Shown: positions 7,418-12,785 of the stretch, one piece after another
How the letters are laid out: each line of letters starts with the position of its first letter
Numbering within the stretch: the stretch's first letter is position 1
Source: Pseudomonadota bacterium
Lineage (GTDB): Bacteria; Pseudomonadota; Gammaproteobacteria; Steroidobacterales; Steroidobacteraceae
DNA: 12,785 bases
Direction: 5' to 3'
NCBI GenBank assembly: GCA_021808195.1
Contig: JAKBCE010000067.1
Location: 1 to 12,785 of the forward strand
Position numbers and translations under genes: made by a program
Notes under the pieces: model-generated
Database searches by the model: none
What the model was told of the DNA's origin: nothing
Seen by the model: the letters and a program-made list of their open reading frames with translations, nothing else

Positions 7418-8498
7418 CGGAGGCCTCCCGCTGGAGCCGGTAGAGCAACTGCAGGGCGTCCGCATCGGCCGCGTCCGTTCCGGACTGCAGGCACTGGACA
7501 CCCGCCGCCATGAATCCTTCACCCGTCAGGGCCGCCAAGTCTTCCGGGCGGGGCCGCGCGATCAGTGCATCGAGATCGGCATCGAGGTGGGCGAGCCGCT
7601 CGCCGTATTCCTGGACAAGCGCATCGAGTGCATCCCGTGCCGCCATGGAGACTGTGCCCCGTACGTGCAAATGCACCAAAGTCTGGGAGCGATCGGGCAG
7701 CGCATCAAGTTCCGCGCGCAGCTCGCCGACCTGCGCATCCTCGGTGATCTCGCGATCCAAAGTCAGCCAGTGAGTCTGGGCGACTCGCCGCCGCTGTACG
7801 CGCGGTTCGCTGCCCGGTGCGTCGATGTCCACCACCAGAACCGCCCCCGGCTCCATCTCCTTGAACCGGGTCGGCTCCGGGGCGCCGGGGTACCACGCTC
7901 GCGTGTTGTAGCGGAACGTTCCGTGCCAGTCCCCGAGGGCCAGATAGTCAAAGCCCTTCGCGATCACTCGATCCGCGTCGATGAGGTTCGGCACGGTGCT
8001 TTCGGCGTCGCTGGAGAAATTGATGACACCCCCGTGCGCAACGGCGATCCGGATGCCCTCACCTGCAGCCCGCTCCGGCAGCCACCCCGTCGGGTCTTCC
8101 GTTTCGTGCCGGCGATACAGGGGGCACGGATAGATCAGAGCCTCGCCGACCCGCAGGGGCTCCCGGGTGACCAGGAGACGGACGTTCGGGGGGAGCTCGA
8201 GCCGGCTCAGGGCACCATCGTCGGTCGCTGCATCATGATTTCCCGGCAGCAGCCCGACCGGGATATCCCCGAAGCTGCTGAGCGCATCAGAGGTCTGCTG
8301 CAGCGCATCGCGGCCGAGCGCATTGTCATCGAGGACATCGCCGGCGACGAGGACCGCGTCGGCGCGCAATTCGCGCGCGAGGGCGCCGATGGCACGCACG
8401 GTCTGGAACCGCAGCAACCGCAGCTGTGCCGCCCGCTCCGGGCTCACGTAGCGCAGCTTCAAGCCGAGCTGCCAGTCCGCCGTGTGAATAAATCGCAT
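7404..8498 (-). CDS. SbcD/YhaO-like DNA repair exonuclease (metallophosphoesterase)
   Basis: A 364-residue calcineurin-like phosphoesterase of the Mre11/SbcD/YhaO group, partner of the overlapping ATPase gene. The metal-site motifs appear in order: 'HTADWQLG' (5-12, D8), 'LVAGDVLDD' (50-58, D54), 'LPGNHDA' (84-90, N87 and H88), 'VAHGG' (153-157, H155) and 'LALGDWHG' (186-193, H192). Two positions differ from textbook SbcD/Mre11. The D-x-H motif is D-W-Q, and the GHxH motif is G-D-W-H. I believe D-W-Q is common in the YhaO-like branch rather than a defect. Residues beyond about 250 form the capping and ATPase-binding part. GGAGA lies seven bases before the ATG. It probably acts with the ATPase on double-strand break ends, stalled forks or foreign DNA. 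True substrate and polarity are not visible. Confidence 0.92.
   Translation of the reverse strand: MRFIHTADWQLGLKLRYVSPERAAQLRLLRFQTVRAIGALARELRADAVLVAGDVLDDNALGRDALQQTSDALSSFGDIPVGLLPGNHDAATDDGALSRLELPPNVRLLVTREPLRVGEALIYPCPLYRRHETEDPTGWLPERAAGEGIRIAVAHGGVINFSSDAESTVPNLIDADRVIAKGFDYLALGDWHGTFRYNTRAWYPGAPEPTRFKEMEPGAVLVVDIDAPGSEPRVQRRRVAQTHWLTLDREITEDAQVGELRAELDALPDRSQTLVHLHVRGTVSMAARDALDALVQEYGERLAHLDADLDALIARPRPEDLAALTGEGFMAAGVQCLQSGTDAADADALQLLYRLQREASDAAA
7424..7429 (-). promoter_or_regulatory. Ribosome binding site inside the nuclease gene
   Basis: GGGAGG on the minus strand lies six bases before the ATG at 7417 and within the 3' end of the upstream nuclease gene. It decides the start of the SMC-type ATPase over upstream in-frame codons and implies translational coupling. 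Confidence 0.7.
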
Positions 8499-8537
8499 CC
8501 CTCAGTCTCCACGATGCCCCGCGGGTATTCCAGCGAA

Positions 8538-9329
8538 TTATGCGCAGCGTTTCCAGAGGCGCCGGAGTGCTCGGGCATTCTCCCGTGTGGGCATCGCTGC
8601 GTGACCCGAGCAGGCGAGCCCCGTGGCACGCCGCACACGAACTTCATCTGCCGCGCGCCCGTTCACGCCGGAGATCACGCGCCACGGCCAGATCCTGCGA
8701 TTACGCCGTTGCAGGCGCCGTCGGACACTCGCTGGCACGCTTCTCGTAGCGCTCCAGAGCATGCTCCACCATCCATTGGGCCTGCCGTGCGTCGTAGCTC
8801 CCTGAATTTCGACGAGCTCGATTCCGGCCTTCTCGAGTGCTCTGCGTTTAACGGCGTCGCGCGCAGCCGCGCGACCGCCGTCTCGATGATGGCCACTGCC
8901 GTGGTACTCCACGGCAGTGGCCGGGTGGCCGAAGGTGTCGATAATCAGAAAGTCCACCCGCTTGCTGTTGATCGCCATCCATGCCAGCCATCCCGCCCGC
9001 ATCCGACCGTCCGCGCCTTCCGTGGTCAAAAATGCGCCCAGCGATACCTCCGCGAACACGCGATAGTGATGCGCTGCGCGAGTCTTCACGAGATGTTCGA
9101 GCTGCCTCAGAACAGTCGCGGCCTCTCGGTTGACAGGCTTCTTAGGTCGCAACACGGCGGCCTCCACTGCCTTCAACTGATCACCGGGATCCGACAGGTC
9201 CAAAAGGGGACCGTCGGAGCGCGCCCGGGTCAGGCGCCGGCGCGCCCGGAACCCGCGACTCCGAATGATGTCGGCCAATAGCGCGACGCATCCCACTCCG
9301 ATGATGATCGACAGTAATCCAGAGGTCAC
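8538..9329 (-). CDS. DUF2726-type membrane-anchored putative nuclease, apparently frameshifted near its C-terminus
   Basis: As it reads, the frame gives 263 residues from a GTG at 9329, which has GGAG six bases upstream. Residues 4-23 form one hydrophobic segment, likely an N-terminal membrane anchor. Residues about 60-177 resemble DUF2726, a family I associate with endonuclease-like folds: 'KRVDFLIID' (D126), 'AVEYHGSGHH' (E141), 'RDAVKRRALEKAGIELVEI' (157-175, K161). After residue 177 the sequence becomes Arg/Trp-rich and unlike a folded protein. The neighbouring frame encodes a good amphipathic helix ending at a TAA (8703-8701). Restoring one G in the GGG run at 8802-8800 joins the two frames into a 209-residue protein. 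It is probably co-transcribed with the SbcD/SbcC-like genes. The family match is good; its activity is not established here. Confidence 0.8.
   Translation of the reverse strand: MTSGLLSIIIGVGCVALLADIIRSRGFRARRRLTRARSDGPLLDLSDPGDQLKAVEAAVLRPKKPVNREAATVLRQLEHLVKTRAAHHYRVFAEVSLGAFLTTEGADGRMRAGWLAWMAINSKRVDFLIIDTFGHPATAVEYHGSGHHRDGGRAAARDAVKRRALEKAGIELVEIQGATTHGRPNGWWSMLWSATRSVPASVRRRLQRRNRRIWPWRVISGVNGRAADEVRVRRATGLACSGHAAMPTRENARALRRLWKRCA
8568..8612. repeat. Inverted repeat upstream of the SbcD-like gene
   Basis: TGCTCGGG (8568-8575) and CCCGAGCA (8605-8612) are a perfect 8-base inverted pair around a 29-base loop. The loop contains a small CCC-GTGT-GGG hairpin (8582-8591), and GGGCAT occurs twice. 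No T-run follows on either strand. It lies in what would be intergenic space if the DUF2726 frame is restored, so it may be a processing or regulatory structure between the two genes. Confidence 0.35.
8701..8802 (-). other. Frameshift site and out-of-frame original C-terminus of the DUF2726 protein
   Basis: The minus strand reads CAGGGAGCTAC around 8804-8794. With four Gs instead of three, translation would pass from 'VEIQG' into 'SYDARQAQW', 'MVEHALERYEKR' and 'ASECPTAPATA', then stop at 8701. That segment is helix-forming, with heptad-like spacing and normal codon choice, whereas the frame actually read becomes arginine-rich. This fits a one-base loss in a homopolymer, through mutation, sequencing error or phase-variable slippage. 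Confidence 0.75.
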
Positions 9330-10110
9330 GTGTTACTCCATGTGCCGCATCAAGACTCTCGTGCCCGCCCGCTCCTGTGCTGCGGCGCGTTTCGCAATAA
9401 CTCGGGAGAACCGCGCCGGGGCGGCCGAATTACCGCGTGCGCGAACATGATGCCGCCGTCGCAATACGCTCCGGAGTACCTCCGTCACACTATAGGGAGG
9501 CAAGTCCGAGCGGTCTGTTTCCGAATGTCGATCAAGACGCACACTCTTGAGATTCTACACACACTGGAAGACGAGATTCTCCGCACCGGCAGAGACACAG
9601 AATGTATTCTGTCGCGTCAAACCCGCTCAGACTGCCGCGAGTACCGCCGCCATCGGCGCAACCGCGAAGCAGGCAACTGATCGTCAGAAGATGCGCAGCC
9701 TCATTTGCGCACATGCCCGGGTCACACAAATTGCGAAAGCGACCAATTATCCCCAGGCGATTCCCATTCGGACATGACTATCGAGCGCTCGGCGAGCACT
9801 GGATCGCCGGACGCGTCGGAGACTCCAGCTCTCGCCGCAGCCTGCACAGCGACTAACGATGGATTGTGTCTACAAAAAGAAGCGGCGCGTGGCTCCAGTC
9901 AGCGATAGCCGCGGATCATTGACACGCATAGCCGACTCGACACCAGAACGTCAAGTCGCGCCCACTGTCCTCGATGGACTCACACGGGAATTGCCAAGCC
10001 CGGCAGATGGCAACGGGTTTGCCCGCTTGCGTCACGGCGTTCCCTGGACACAGAGTCACGGATGTTTCGGTTCGTCTGCAACCGTACCAGCACCGGATCG
10101 GATCTGCCGG
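9330..10110. other. Region without a supported gene
   Basis: About 780 bases between the DUF2726 gene and the exported-protein gene. Short frames occur on both strands (for example 9547-9777 plus and 9532-9729 minus), but their products have erratic composition, no domain motif and no good ribosome binding site. A plus frame from 9859 continues to 10785 only as the shadow of the minus-strand gene. Base composition is a little less GC-biased than the flanking genes. A 10-base palindrome CGAGCGCTCG sits at 9782-9791. I see no tRNA, terminator or mobile element. It may hold promoters for the nuclease operon, or decayed sequence. Confidence 0.55.
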
Positions 10111-10824
10111 TCAATGATAGCCCGGGGCCGGCGACCCGTCGGACCAGAGCGGCACCAGAACGATGAATACAACGGTATGCCCACCCACGCTGGCGAACAC
10201 GGGATTGCCCGGCAGATTGGCACCCCAGTTCGGCGCGAGCGCCCGGGGAAAATAGAACATCAGATGCGGCCGCCACGCTCCCGGATCCCCACCGATCCCG
10301 CGACCTCGTCTGGACATCATGTAAGACATGGCGCCCGGCAGAGGCTCCTCGATATCGCGTTTGGCCCACGCGATCTTTTCACGACTGGCGATATCATGCC
10401 GGGATGCCCCAGCAAGCACCCATCGTGTCCTCATCAGATAGAGACGGAGCACCGAGCGCACAGCGGCGGCGTTGAAACAGTATGGCGCCCGGAACCTGGG
10501 ATTCCAGAACAGGGCACTGCGGGCATGCGGCGGGTAGTCCCAGGACCTCGCAACGAGGCAGACGAAGCCGTTGACACCCCTTGCCGCAACGACATAGCCG
10601 CGCGATCTGAGCACCATGATGGTCGCATGCGCAGAAACCGAGGGCGGCGCCGCGCTCCGAGCCAGGGCGACTTCCCGCGCCTCATTGGTCACGAGATAGG
10701 TCGCGATGCGAGCCCTGGACGTCGCGCTCCCGGGGTGCGCCCAAGCGATACTCGCCGCACTGACCACCAGCGACAGCACAAATAGAGCGTTCGTGCCGCG
10801 CCTGCCCTTATGTCGCTTGATCAC
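10111..10824 (-). CDS. Exported protein of unknown function
   Basis: A 237-residue protein with a Sec signal peptide: basic residues 1-9 (MIKRHKGRR), hydrophobic core about 12-27, likely cleavage after AWA at residue 29. The mature protein is compact. It has Cys89 in 'NGFVCLVARSW' and Cys116 in 'RAPYCFN', which may pair, and the segments 'PGAMSYMMS' (163-171), 'WRPHLMFYFPR' (185-194) and 'WGANLPGNP' (200-208). It resembles conserved exported proteins of unknown function I have seen in soil bacteria, but I cannot assign a family name or activity. The start is a GTG at 10824; an in-frame TGA lies about 20 bases upstream, so no longer start is possible. The ribosome binding site is weak. It lies 54 bases downstream of the SRPBCC gene on the same strand, so read-through transcription is possible. 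Confidence 0.8.
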   Translation of the reverse strand: MIKRHKGRRGTNALFVLSLVVSAASIAWAHPGSATSRARIATYLVTNEAREVALARSAAPPSVSAHATIMVLRSRGYVVAARGVNGFVCLVARSWDYPPHARSALFWNPRFRAPYCFNAAAVRSVLRLYLMRTRWVLAGASRHDIASREKIAWAKRDIEEPLPGAMSYMMSRRGRGIGGDPGAWRPHLMFYFPRALAPNWGANLPGNPVFASVGGHTVVFIVLVPLWSDGSPAPGYH

Positions 10825-10878
10825 GGACCACTGCGCAACGGATCAGACACATCACGGCTCGCATCCTCGGGGCGGGGG

Positions 10879-11319
10879 TCACGCTTCCGGGTATCTACGC
10901 AGAAGCTTCTCGAGAGCTCCCGCCCATCCGCCCGCATGTGAGCGAGCCGCGACCTCAGTGCGAAGCGCGCAATGCATGAGCGTCAGCTCGGTTCCCGTGT
11001 CAATGGCACGCAGGATGAATTCCACTCGGGACGTGTTGCCGACCTCATCCGCATCGCCTCCCTCCTCCCATCGCCAGCTCATGACGACTCGACTGGGTCT
11101 GACGAGTTCGAGAAATTCGCCGGCACATTCGTGCTCGCTGCCGTCGCACCTGCGGAACCGCACACGAAATCTGCCATGCAGCCGTGGCTCTGCCGTGGCG
11201 GACAACACCGGCAAATCATCCGGCCCCCACCAGGACGCAATACCTTCCGCGGTCACCAAAGCATCGAACACAATGGCAGGGCGAGCGGCAATTCGACGAA
11301 TGAGAACAGTCTGTGTCAT
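10879..11319 (-). CDS. AHSA1-type SRPBCC domain protein
   Basis: A 146-residue single-domain START-like protein of the AHSA1 (Activator of Hsp90 ATPase homologue 1-like) branch of SRPBCC, close to the usual length. Typical features are 'RRIAARPAIVFDALVTAEGIASWWGP' spread over residues 8-33, 'GRFRVRF' (49-55), 'GEFLELVRPSRVVMSW' (67-82) and the C-terminal helix 'HAGGWAGALEKLL' (128-140). The fold makes a hydrophobic pocket for small ligands; no ligand can be inferred. The start ATG overlaps the regulator stop (ATGA, 11319-11316), so the pair is translationally coupled. ArsR plus AHSA1 pairs of this kind are common in bacteria. Confidence 0.92.
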   Translation of the reverse strand: MTQTVLIRRIAARPAIVFDALVTAEGIASWWGPDDLPVLSATAEPRLHGRFRVRFRRCDGSEHECAGEFLELVRPSRVVMSWRWEEGGDADEVGNTSRVEFILRAIDTGTELTLMHCALRTEVAARSHAGGWAGALEKLLRRYPEA

Positions 11320-11672
11320 CTCTCATTGCCCTCCGCCTCTCGTTCCTTAGCTTCGGCGTGGTCAACCAACCGATCGAGACTGGTGGACCAGAAGCGACGA
11401 TGGCGTTGCAGCCAGTCCGTAGCGACTTTCAAAGATCCGGGCTCAATCTCCACCCGCACGCTCCGACCCGTCTTGGCGCGGCGGACAAGGCCGGCTTCAC
11501 TCAGGACGTCCAGGTGCTTCAATACCGCTGGCAACGTCACGGCAAAGGGCTCCGCCAGCTCACTGATCGTGAGACCCGGCTCTGCCTCGAGCCTGGCCAA
11601 AATCGAGCGCCGGGTCGGATCGCTGAGTGCAGAAAATACGATGCTGAGATGAGACTCACTACACTTTACCAT
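11316..11672 (-). CDS. ArsR-family winged-helix transcriptional regulator
   Basis: A 118-residue ArsR/SmtB-type repressor. The pattern is classic: 'FSALSDPTRRSILARL' (13-28), 'LTISELAEPFAVTLPAV' leading into recognition helix 'LKHLDVLSEAGLV' (51-63), and a wing with 'AKTGRSVRVEIEP' (66-78). No CxC or other obvious metal site is present; the only cysteine is C4, so sensing is probably not of the classical metal type. I chose the ATG at 11672 although the frame is open to an ATG at 11768. Family members begin near 'MVK', and the longer versions would translate through the promoter. The predicted transcript starts on this ATG. It likely represses itself and the SRPBCC gene. The aspartyl protease gene diverges from the same region. 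Confidence 0.9.
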   Translation of the reverse strand: MVKCSESHLSIVFSALSDPTRRSILARLEAEPGLTISELAEPFAVTLPAVLKHLDVLSEAGLVRRAKTGRSVRVEIEPGSLKVATDWLQRHRRFWSTSLDRLVDHAEAKEREAEGNER

Positions 11673-11681
11673 TCGGTATAG
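11664..11681. promoter_or_regulatory. Palindromic operator overlapping the -10 and the start codon of ArsR
   Basis: CTTTACC-ATTC-GGTATAG is an inverted repeat with six of seven arm positions matching around a four-base centre. One more A-T pair extends it outward. It touches the -10 hexamer and covers the ArsR start codon, the right place for autorepression. The dimeric ArsR fold binds such repeats; the assignment to this protein is inferred. Confidence 0.55.
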
Positions 11682-11707
11682 TATAAACACAGATTGAGCC
11701 ATGTCAA
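11680..11707 (-). promoter_or_regulatory. Strong sigma-70-like promoter of the ArsR gene, leaderless
   Basis: On the minus strand TTGACA (11707-11702, perfect -35) and TATACT (11685-11680, five of six for -10) are 16 bases apart. The -10 ends seven bases before the ATG at 11672, which puts the expected transcript start on or next to the start codon. No Shine-Dalgarno sequence is present, consistent with a leaderless message. Confidence 0.7.
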
Positions 11708-11746
11708 TCAGCTCTGGTTCGGTTCCACTCAGGATCAGGCGGTATC

Positions 11747-12785
11747 GTGATTTTGATTCAGCATGCACACTCGCGAGAGAGATCCGGTGCTCCGCTTCCG
11801 ATTGACCTCGCGCGCAGCATACAAACAGAGTTTGCCGGCATCGAACTTCGGGATGCGACCTGGACGCGGCGGCGATTCATCGCGAACGGCCTGGTACCCA
11901 TGCTGCTGATATCCGCACTTCCGCGGGCACCGACGTCAACCGGCGCATCGCAGACCTCGGCTTTTTGCAGCACTCACACGGATCCGCCGAATGCAGCTCA
12001 ATCCGGAACCACAAACCGCGTTCGAGTGGCACGATTGACGACACCTGTCTATCTCAACGGCCACGGGCCCTACCGCTTTCTGGTCGACACAGGTGCGCTA
12101 CGTTCGGTTCTCGCAACTGAGATTACCGTGCGCCTCGCGTTGCCGCTCTGTCCGCAGGTGTTGCTCCAGGGGATCATCCTTGCCCGCAAGACTCCAGAGG
12201 TGAAGGTCAACCGACTCGGCGCCGGCAGCGTCACGTGTGCGAATCTGCGGCTGCCGGTGCTACCGCGCGCAATGCTCGAGGCGGATGGATATCTCGGGCT
12301 CGATGTGCTCGACGGACATCGAGTGGTTTTCGATTTCAGGACCAATACGTTGAGAATCGAGGAATCCCAAGGGTTCCTCTCGGCCCTGTGGCTCCGCCGT
12401 GATCAGATTCGAGTCCGCGCCGAAGGCGAATCCGGTCGATTGCGATCGACCGATTGCTACGCCGATGGCTTTCGCACCACAGCGTTCGTCGACAGCGGCG
12501 CTGAGGTCTCCGTGTGCAATTCGTCTCTGTACGCATTGCTGCAACAGGGCAAGTCGCCACCGGTGCCCCTGACTACCGTACAGCTATATGGGATAACGGG
12601 CGGCTCCATCGTCGGACGGGTGATCATGGTTGATACGATTCAGTTGCCCGGGATTACCCTGACCGAGGCGCCCGCTGTCATTGCTGATCTGCCCGTCTTC
12701 GCCTTGTGGGGACTCAGCCACACCCCGGCGATCCTCATTGGCATGAACTGTCTGCGCGCCTTCTCCAGCGTCAGGATCGACTATG
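11747..12785 (+). CDS. Retropepsin-like aspartyl protease, two lobes, probable Tat signal (partial, right end cut)
   Basis: The frame is open to the window end. Two aspartyl protease lobes are visible. The first has 'TPVYLNGHGPYRFLVDTGA' with the catalytic DTGA at 12086-12097 and the closing segment 'GYLGLDVLDGHRVVFDF'. The second has 'FVDSGAEVSVCN' with DSGA at 12491-12502 and 'ILIGMNCLRAFSSVRIDY' at the cut end. Two D-T/S-G motifs in one chain suggest a pseudo-dimeric pepsin-like arrangement. Upstream in frame is 'TRRRFIANGLVPMLLISALP' (11864-11923), matching a twin-arginine signal, so the protein is probably exported. The start is uncertain. The GTG at 11747 (AGGCGG four bases upstream) includes the Tat motif but puts RR near residue 41. 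The ATG at 11900 would drop it. A frameshift near 11860 joining an ATG at 11853 is another option. Confidence 0.78.
   Translation, partial: MILIQHAHSRERSGAPLPIDLARSIQTEFAGIELRDATWTRRRFIANGLVPMLLISALPRAPTSTGASQTSAFCSTHTDPPNAAQSGTTNRVRVARLTTPVYLNGHGPYRFLVDTGALRSVLATEITVRLALPLCPQVLLQGIILARKTPEVKVNRLGAGSVTCANLRLPVLPRAMLEADGYLGLDVLDGHRVVFDFRTNTLRIEESQGFLSALWLRRDQIRVRAEGESGRLRSTDCYADGFRTTAFVDSGAEVSVCNSSLYALLQQGKSPPVPLTTVQLYGITGGSIVGRVIMVDTIQLPGITLTEAPAVIADLPVFALWGLSHTPAILIGMNCLRAFSSVRIDY

Noticed and set aside
7587..9281. Plus-strand reading frame of 564 codons
   Set aside because: It runs antisense to both the SbcD-like and DUF2726 genes and shows no motif, so it is a shadow.
9488..9499. CACTATAGGGAG, identical to the initiation part of the phage T7 promoter
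   Set aside because: The upstream specificity bases match poorly and no T7-like polymerase or phage gene is present, so chance is the best explanation.
9859..10785. Plus-strand reading frame of 308 codons
   Set aside because: Most of it is antisense to the exported protein at 10111-10824, and the unique first part has no recognisable feature.
11316..11768. Longer ArsR protein starting at the ATG at 11768
   Set aside because: The extra 32 residues are unlike the family and would be encoded across the -35, -10 and operator.

Overview
The window is GC-rich, with densely packed protein genes that favour G or C at third positions. It has the look of a soil or freshwater proteobacterium, probably gamma- or betaproteobacterial. 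That placement is an inference from base composition and gene style; no marker gene fixes it. I see no rRNA, tRNA, CRISPR array, insertion sequence, integrase or phage gene.

Layout. (1) 1-2008, minus strand: the N-terminal two-thirds or more of a large exported protein of unknown function, running off the left edge. (2) 2009-2427: a divergent intergenic region with a structured, T-tract-ending leader in front of the next operon. (3) 2428-4701, plus strand: a two-gene operon encoding a MazG/dCTPase-like nucleotide pyrophosphohydrolase and a DUF2075-type protein that joins a RecB-like PD-(D/E)XK nuclease domain to a superfamily 1 helicase core. (4) 4790-9329, minus strand, convergent with (3): a set transcribed in the order DUF2726 membrane-anchored putative nuclease, SbcD/YhaO-like metallophosphoesterase nuclease, SbcC/YhaN-like SMC-type ATPase. 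The last two overlap by 14 bases. The DUF2726 gene has an apparent one-base deletion in a G run that scrambles its C-terminus. (5) 9330-10110: about 780 bases with no gene I can support. (6) 10111-11672, minus strand: an exported conserved protein of unknown function, then an AHSA1-type SRPBCC protein and its ArsR-type regulator, which overlap by four bases. The regulator has a near-consensus promoter and a palindromic operator overlapping its start codon. (7) about 11747-12785, plus strand: a two-lobed retropepsin-like aspartyl protease with a probable twin-arginine signal, cut by the right edge.

The most interesting part is 2428-9329. Five neighbouring genes all concern nucleic acid processing or nucleotide pools: an NTP pyrophosphohydrolase, a nuclease-helicase, a DUF2726 putative nuclease, and an SbcCD-like nuclease/ATPase pair. 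They form two convergent operons ending 88 bases apart. This is the kind of clustering seen in genome-defence or DNA-repair islands. A defence role is inference only.
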